Assembly: GCA_028289505.1 (NCBI GenBank)
Contig: JANQPK010000057.1
Span: 1 to 17,780 of the forward strand
DNA from: Cyclobacteriaceae bacterium
Lineage (GTDB): Bacteria; Bacteroidota; Bacteroidia; Cytophagales; Cyclobacteriaceae
Reading direction: 5' to 3'
DNA length: 17,780 bases
This document shows, in pieces, positions 13,360 to 17,780 of this stretch. Under the pieces are notes generated by a model. It made no database searches and had not been told where the DNA came from. It was given only the letters and a program-made list of their open reading frames with translations. How positions within the stretch are numbered: the first letter of the stretch is position 1; each line of letters opens with the position of its first letter. Made by a program: the position numbers and the translations under genes.

Positions 13360-14712
13360 CTACACCGTGGACTGCTCAGCAAACTCTTTTACTGCATCAC
13401 TAAGGTCAAATATGGTGTGATTAGGGAACGCAGAGGACAGGATGCTGTAACCAGCTGCAGACCGGTAGCCACCAGCACAATGCACAACCACGGGTTTTTC
13501 GGTGACAATCTCCTGTGCCCTCTCACGTAATTGATGAAGTGGAATATTAACTGCATGGTGAAAGAACTGTTCAGCTTTGAACTCCGGTTGGTTACGGATA
13601 TCTAATATAAAATATGCTTCCGGGTTTTGCTTAAAACTACTCAAGTCAATCGATGTCCCATTCTGATCAAACTGGCCTTCCCCAGGTACCATAGCTCCTT
13701 TTATATTCTTCTCATATCCTATTTTAGCCACTTTGGCGATTACACTTTGAAGCTCATCTTGGCTTTCCGCCAAAAGATAAAATGATTCATCCGGGTTTAA
13801 GATTGCACCTAACCAGGTTTCGAACTTGTCTCCTTGTTGGATATTTAATGCTCCCTCTGCATGTGCTGTTTTGAAAACTGCCTGCGGTCGACTATCAACA
13901 ATGGTAATTTGGGGTTCCAGTTCGGTTCCAGGATCAAGCCTGGGCACTTCATTTATGCTATGTTGAAATGCGGGAACTCCGGCTCGGTTCATCTCAACAT
14001 CGGCTGGAAAATATTTGGGAATAAAGGGCTGATCCTCGAGTAGGGCATTCACGAAGTCCTGCTCGTCATCAAATTGGAAAGCCCAATTCTGTTTTCTTTC
14101 TTCACCGATGGTGCTGAAAGTTTCTTCATGCATCTGCTTTCCACATAGGGACCCCGCACCATGGGCTGGGTACACGATAACCTGGTTGTCCATTGGTTCA
14201 AACACTTGCTTGATGGTCTGGTACATCATCTTGGCCAGACTAGCACGTTCCATTTGGATATTACCGGCTCCCTCTCTCAAGTCTGGCCGTCCAACATCCC
14301 CCACAAATAGAGAATCTCCGGTGTAAACCGAATGTGCTAAACCTTTTTCATCCAGTAGTAAGTAGGAATTATGATCAGGTGAATGCCCAGGTGTGAATAA
14401 AGCTTTTATGGTGACCGCACCTACCCTAACCTCATCTCCATCTTTCATGGGTTCATATGGATAGGTAACCCCAACTTTCGGATTGATGTAAATGGTAGCT
14501 CCCAGCTTCTGATGAAGTTCAAGGTGACAACTGGTAAAATCCGCATGTGGATGAGTTTCAAAAATTTTGGTAATACGCGCACCATGAGTATCGGCGAAAT
14601 CCAAGTACGGTTTGGGGTCTCTACCGGGGTCTACCACGGCCATCTCACCTTCACTTAAGATAGCATAGGATCCATGTCCCAATGCCTTGTCGTAAAACTG
14701 TTCTATTTTCAT
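13360..14712 (-). CDS. MBL-fold persulfide dioxygenase-like/rhodanese fusion protein
   Basis: 450 residues. The N-terminal metallo-beta-lactamase domain (about 1-245) resembles ETHE1-type persulfide dioxygenases: H54-x-H56-x-D58 in ETHPHADF, H110 in TPGHSPDH, D133 in TGDSLF and H184 in YPAHGAG. By analogy with ETHE1 the iron ligands would be H54, H110 and D133. Two rhodanese folds follow. The first (about 265-350) has no catalytic cysteine (LLAESQDE at the loop), so it is structural. The second (about 360-450) has an active loop HCAGGYRS with C412. The architecture resembles CstB/BlhA-type proteins, which turn persulfide into sulfite and/or thiosulfate. It is cytoplasmic. It follows the ArsR gene by 36 bases and precedes the sulfur transporter genes. 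The exact product is uncertain. Confidence 0.92.
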   Translation of the reverse strand: MKIEQFYDKALGHGSYAILSEGEMAVVDPGRDPKPYLDFADTHGARITKIFETHPHADFTSCHLELHQKLGATIYINPKVGVTYPYEPMKDGDEVRVGAVTIKALFTPGHSPDHNSYLLLDEKGLAHSVYTGDSLFVGDVGRPDLREGAGNIQMERASLAKMMYQTIKQVFEPMDNQVIVYPAHGAGSLCGKQMHEETFSTIGEERKQNWAFQFDDEQDFVNALLEDQPFIPKYFPADVEMNRAGVPAFQHSINEVPRLDPGTELEPQITIVDSRPQAVFKTAHAEGALNIQQGDKFETWLGAILNPDESFYLLAESQDELQSVIAKVAKIGYEKNIKGAMVPGEGQFDQNGTSIDLSSFKQNPEAYFILDIRNQPEFKAEQFFHHAVNIPLHQLRERAQEIVTEKPVVVHCAGGYRSAAGYSILSSAFPNHTIFDLSDAVKEFAEQSTV

Positions 14713-14748
14713 TGTCTTCCGGGTTTTAACTCTGTTTGTTTATGTCAA

Positions 14749-15054
14749 TTAAAAATCATCAAGATTACAAGTTTCCATACACTCGATCACCTTCAGTACT
14801 TCCATAAGTTTTAATCGGTAAAAGATATTCTTACCCTTACGGCGGCTTTCCAGAATGCCTTTTAACTTCATATTTAATAGATTGTGCGATACTAGTGACT
14901 GCTCTGCCTCCAATTGACTGCTAATTTCACTGACGGAAAGCTCGTGGTTCACCCGAAGTGCATCGATAATCCCGATTCTCAAGGGATTTCCAATTGCTTT
15001 CAGGATAAAAGCCACTTTCTCTACCTTCTCAATATCTAGTGTGCCTGTCTTCAT
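14749..15054 (-). CDS. ArsR/SmtB-family winged-helix repressor, likely sulfur-responsive
   Basis: A 101-residue dimeric winged-helix regulator. The recognition region EISSQLEAEQSLVSHNLLNMKLKG is split as ISSQLEAE and QSLVSHNLLNMK (about 45-67), and the wing is RRKGKNIFYRL (about 71-81). The metal ligands of SmtB-type members are not evident. The only cysteines are C92 and C96 (CMETC) in the last helix; a thiol or persulfide switch there is possible but differs from the BigR/SqrR arrangement, in which the two cysteines are far apart. It is the first gene of the sulfide operon and starts at an ATG. A palindrome with ATGAATA half-sites lies 20-43 bases upstream and also precedes the SulP gene, so it probably represses both units until sulfide or persulfide accumulates (inference). 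Confidence 0.9.
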   Translation of the reverse strand: MKTGTLDIEKVEKVAFILKAIGNPLRIGIIDALRVNHELSVSEISSQLEAEQSLVSHNLLNMKLKGILESRRKGKNIFYRLKLMEVLKVIECMETCNLDDF

Positions 15055-15073
15055 AATTATTTGTACGAATTAT

Positions 15074-15097
15074 ATGAATATATGTTTGTTTATTCAT
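15074..15097. promoter_or_regulatory. Candidate ArsR operator, sulfur operon promoter
   Basis: ATGAATA (15074-15080) and TATTCAT (15091-15097) form an inverted repeat with 10 bases between; the perfect arms extend to 15071-15080 and 15091-15100. A 16-mer, TATATGAATATATGTT (15071-15086), recurs exactly at 16899-16914. A partial -7 match (TATAATTC) overlaps its promoter-proximal end on the minus strand. Confidence 0.7.
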
Positions 15098-15100
15098 ATA

Positions 15101-16858
15101 TTATTTTATTCCCGATGATTTCCTTTTCCACTTCAGTGAATAATTATTTTGTGTAGCAACCTTTTGCAAAGGTCCATTACTGGTGCGGTCCTTTCTGTCA
15201 AAATACTCCACTGCATCATGCACCTGCACGAATAAGTTTTCCTCTCCCACCAATTCGATCAATCCACTTCTGTATAGGATGTCCCTCACCGGTCCTATCA
15301 CAGCTGCCAGATAAATGGGAATGCCCCGTTTCCTATAATCAGTAATAACATCACCCAACATATCCACTGCAGTAGAATCCATTCCGCTAGTGGATTCTGC
15401 ATTGAGCACAATTAGCTTAAGACCGGGTCCTTTTTCTTTAACCAATTGGTTCAGATGGTCATAGAAATAATTGGCATTGGCAAAAAACAGTGGAGCATCA
15501 AAACGCATTACTAAGATATCCGGTCGTTGCACCACATCGGAAAACCGATCTACATTCCGATATACATGAGTCCCGGGAACTTGTCCTAGGGATGCAATAT
15601 GAGGATAAGCACTTCGATATAATACCATAGTTAAAGAAAGCACCACTCCTACCAGTATTCCCAATTCAACCCCTAAACCCAACGTAGTCAAGAAAGTCAC
15701 CATCAGCATATAGAAATCGGTACGATCCGTTCTCCACAACCGTAGGGCTTCTCGGTAGTCAATCAACCCAAATACCGCGACCATGATCAGCGATGCCAAC
15801 ATTGCCTGTGGCAAGTAGTAAAAAAGTGGTGTCAGGAACACTAAGGTAAGAAGAACCAAAGACGCGCTTATAAGTGATGACAATGCGGTATTTGCTCCTG
15901 CCTGATCATTTACGGCACTACGTGAAAATCCTCCGACCACTGGGAACGAGTTAAACCAGGCACCAATGGTATTAGCCATTCCTAATCCGATTAATTCCTG
16001 GTCGGCATTTATCTGGTAACTCTTATGTTTTGCCTGGATAGCCTTGGCCACCGCCATGGATTCCATAAACCCTACCAGAGAAATGGTTATGGCTGTGGGA
16101 AGCAGTGCTTGAATAGAACGCCATTCAAAAGAGGGTGGGGAGAAGCTGGGAAGTCCTCTTGGCACCTCCTGAACGATTTTTACCCCTGTCTGATCCAATT
16201 GAAATGTATAGACAGCCAGCGTTCCCAGCACTACCGCTAGTAATGGACCCGGTAGGTTTTTATAATACCTTTTAGCCCCTAATATAACTCCAATTCCTGC
16301 TATGCCTAGCAACAGGGTAATCAAGTTTACCTGATCTAACTTTATCACTGCATGATAGAATATCTCATGCACAAAAGAACTTCGGGGGAGCTCAAGTCCC
16401 AATAAATGTTTCAGTTGACTGGAGGCGATTATCAGGGCGGCTGCGGAGGTAAACCCGGTAATTACTGGATGGGACAAGTAATTGACCATAAAGCCCATCC
16501 GGAATAAACCCAGGGATAACTGAATGATGCCCACCATTAGTGCCAAAAGGATAGCTAGTTCAATGAACTCTGCACTGCCTGGTTCAGCAATATGCCCTAC
16601 CCCAGTGGCAATCAAAAGTGCCACCATTGCTACTGGTCCCACCGCTAGCTGTCGGGAAGTCCCAAAGATTGCGTAAATAATGATTGGGATAGTAGAGGCG
16701 TACAATCCATAAATTGGCGGCAAACCGGCCAACATAGCATAGGCCATGCCTTGGGGGATTAGCATCACTCCTACCGTTAAACCAGAAGATAAATCCTTTT
16801 TGAACCAAGATCTATCATACTGTGGCAGCCACTCCAGTATGGGAAAGAATCTTTTCAA
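15101..16858 (-). CDS. SulP-family anion transporter with STAS domain
   Basis: About 585 residues. The membrane domain begins with PILEWLPQYDRS and the SulP signature GVMLIPQGMAYAMLAGLPPIYGLY. It carries GFMESMAVAKAIQAKHK, then NADQELIGLGMANTIG and VGGFSRSAVNDQAGA. The C-terminal STAS domain includes GMDSTAVDML, with the conserved DST at about 494-496. SulP members move sulfate, bicarbonate or related anions. The start is uncertain. I chose the TTG at 16858 (MKRFFPILEWLP) because it fits family N-termini and leaves room for a -7 box at 16902-16895. A TTG at 16897 would add 13 residues but falls within that -7 box. The gene ends exactly at the arsR operator edge, and an identical operator precedes it, tying it to sulfur control. 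Confidence 0.88.
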   Translation of the reverse strand: MKRFFPILEWLPQYDRSWFKKDLSSGLTVGVMLIPQGMAYAMLAGLPPIYGLYASTIPIIIYAIFGTSRQLAVGPVAMVALLIATGVGHIAEPGSAEFIELAILLALMVGIIQLSLGLFRMGFMVNYLSHPVITGFTSAAALIIASSQLKHLLGLELPRSSFVHEIFYHAVIKLDQVNLITLLLGIAGIGVILGAKRYYKNLPGPLLAVVLGTLAVYTFQLDQTGVKIVQEVPRGLPSFSPPSFEWRSIQALLPTAITISLVGFMESMAVAKAIQAKHKSYQINADQELIGLGMANTIGAWFNSFPVVGGFSRSAVNDQAGANTALSSLISASLVLLTLVFLTPLFYYLPQAMLASLIMVAVFGLIDYREALRLWRTDRTDFYMLMVTFLTTLGLGVELGILVGVVLSLTMVLYRSAYPHIASLGQVPGTHVYRNVDRFSDVVQRPDILVMRFDAPLFFANANYFYDHLNQLVKEKGPGLKLIVLNAESTSGMDSTAVDMLGDVITDYRKRGIPIYLAAVIGPVRDILYRSGLIELVGEENLFVQVHDAVEYFDRKDRTSNGPLQKVATQNNYSLKWKRKSSGIK

Positions 16859-16894
16859 TTTTATACTGAAACTAGGGTCATCATCAATAGAAAA

Positions 16895-16902
16895 CAAATA
16901 TA
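16895..16902 (-). promoter_or_regulatory. Candidate -7 box of SulP gene
   Basis: Read on the minus strand it is TATATTTG, an exact match to the Bacteroidota consensus TAnnTTTG. It abuts the palindrome at 16902-16925, which would then occupy the space between the -33 and -7 elements, a classic repressor position. I found no clear -33 TTG. Confidence 0.5.
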
Positions 16903-16925
16903 TGAATATATGTTCATATATTCAT
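16902..16925. promoter_or_regulatory. Candidate ArsR operator, SulP promoter
   Basis: A perfect palindrome with 11-base arms (ATGAATATATG and its complement) and a 2-base centre. Its outer heptamers and 10-base spacing are identical to those of the operator before the arsR gene. It lies between the stop of the upstream USP gene (16965) and the SulP start. Confidence 0.75.
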
Positions 16926-16964
16926 GACATAGATGCTTTTTCTCGTTTTACTAGACATTTTATC

Positions 16965-17780
16965 TCATTCAGGGAAGATGACCCCATCGGGTTTTTCCAT
17001 CTTGAGCATCTTGAGGCTGAAAACTGGCACTCCATATTCTTGTCCCATTTTAGCGGTATGGCTCCCAGACCACAATCGGGCTATACCTGTTCTACCGTGA
17101 GTAGGCATAAATAGAAGATCCATATGGTAGTGGTGGCAAAACCATGAGAGGCCTTCCTCTACGGAATTTGCGTTAATGATGTGCGATTTAAAGTCTGTTA
17201 AGTTTAAAGAAGCGGCGAAATCATCAATGGTCCTTTTACTGTAGGCAGTAGTTTCAAAGCTACCAGGAGTTACTACTTTGACCAAATTTATCTGGGCATT
17301 GAACGTTTCAATATACTGGTAGATGGATGGAAAAGAATAGGCATATACCTGCTCAAAGCTACTGGCAAAAACCACCTTTTTTATTTGCTTAACTTGAAGT
17401 GGCTGCTTCACCGTCAATACCGGTAATGAGGTTAGATGGATCACACGTCTAGCATTGGTTCCTAAAACCAGCTGTTCCAAGCCAGTTAAACCATGAGCTC
17501 CCATTACAATTAGATCTACGGTTTGTTTTTCAGCTTCCTCTACAATGGTGCTAAAAATTCTCCCATTACCCACCATAACTTGAATCTCGACTCCCTCAAA
17601 CTTTGGTTGCTGCCGTATCTCCTGTAACTGATCCATGGCGAATTCCCTGGCCATTTTATCCGGTGTTTGAACCTCTCCTTCAAAAAATACCGTTTGGTAG
17701 GAAGGTATATCAATCACGTGTAATAAGATAAGAGTAGCATCGAAAGCTCGCGCGAAATCTGCTGCTGTTTCTAAAGCCGC
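16965..17780 (-). CDS. Universal stress protein, tandem UspA domains (5' end beyond window)
   Basis: 272 codons are open to the right edge. The visible N-terminus reads AALETAADFARAFDATLILLHVIDIP, the second half of the first Usp strand-helix unit, so only the opening of about 20 residues is missing. A GTG at 17717 would cut off this conserved part, so it is not the start. The first domain has an intact ATP signature (GAHG, nine residues, GTN). The second (MPTHGRTGIARLWSGSH) keeps GRTG and GS but has proline in place of the first glycine. It is read toward the SulP gene, and the 106 bases between its stop and the chosen SulP start contain the operator and -7 box, so the SulP gene has its own promoter. 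Confidence 0.92.
   Translation of the reverse strand, partial: AALETAADFARAFDATLILLHVIDIPSYQTVFFEGEVQTPDKMAREFAMDQLQEIRQQPKFEGVEIQVMVGNGRIFSTIVEEAEKQTVDLIVMGAHGLTGLEQLVLGTNARRVIHLTSLPVLTVKQPLQVKQIKKVVFASSFEQVYAYSFPSIYQYIETFNAQINLVKVVTPGSFETTAYSKRTIDDFAASLNLTDFKSHIINANSVEEGLSWFCHHYHMDLLFMPTHGRTGIARLWSGSHTAKMGQEYGVPVFSLKMLKMEKPDGVIFPE

Noticed and set aside
14713..14748. Spacer between the ArsR and MBL/rhodanese genes as an internal promoter
   Set aside because: It has only 36 bases, no -7 match and no palindrome; it is more likely a simple intercistronic gap.
16965..17717. A shortened 250-residue USP starting at GTG
   Set aside because: The frame stays open to the right edge and the extra residues match the conserved first Usp unit, so the gene is cut by the window, not truncated.
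1..17780. CRISPR arrays, tRNA or rRNA genes, insertion sequences, phage genes, toxin-antitoxin or defence modules
   Set aside because: Reading through both strands gave no regular spaced repeats, no cloverleaf or rRNA-like sequence and no transposase, integrase or defence-type protein.

Overview
The window looks like a chromosomal stretch from a Bacteroidota bacterium, probably Cytophagales-like. It is AT-leaning, most genes start without a Shine-Dalgarno sequence, two candidate promoters carry the Bacteroidota -7 consensus TAnnTTTG, and the gene families fit that phylum. I recognise 20 protein genes, two of them cut by the window ends. I see no tRNA, rRNA, CRISPR array, insertion sequence or prophage gene. 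No gene-free stretch exceeds 300 bases; the longest is 2166-2401.

Left half (1-10118), a stress-survival island. A response regulator (cut at the left edge) and a three-PAS soluble histidine kinase overlap and are read leftward. Diverging from them is an Hsp20 chaperone gene followed by a two-domain universal stress protein (USP). Next come a leftward VIT-family membrane protein plus USP pair, a rightward AI-2E-family permease and a second Hsp20, a leftward pair of an unrecognised His-rich helical protein and a degenerate USP, and a Na/phosphate cotransporter-like protein with a PhoU-like tail. Four intergenic regions in this half carry seven exact copies of TGA-N6-TCA, the half-site geometry of Crp/Fnr-family operators. 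Two pairs have centres 22 bp apart, and a third pair is about 22 bp apart with one imperfect member. The intergenic regions of the right half have no such copy. I infer that one Crp/Fnr-type regulator, not encoded here, controls the island.

Right half (10168-17780), sulfur handling. A small secreted barrel-like protein diverges from the cotransporter. Then, all leftward, a compact operon reads ArsR-type repressor, metallo-beta-lactamase/rhodanese fusion, two YeeE/YedE half-transporters, thioredoxin and type II sulfide:quinone oxidoreductase. Upstream of it lie a SulP-family anion transporter and another USP, cut at the right edge. The starts of the arsR operon and of the SulP gene share a 24-bp palindrome, ATGAATA-N10-TATTCAT, which is the best candidate for the ArsR operator. 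The inferred route is: sulfide is oxidised to persulfide by SQR, persulfide is oxidised or transferred by the fusion protein, thiosulfate or other sulfur species are moved by YeeE/YedE, thioredoxin supplies thiol reduction, and SulP may move a sulfur oxyanion.
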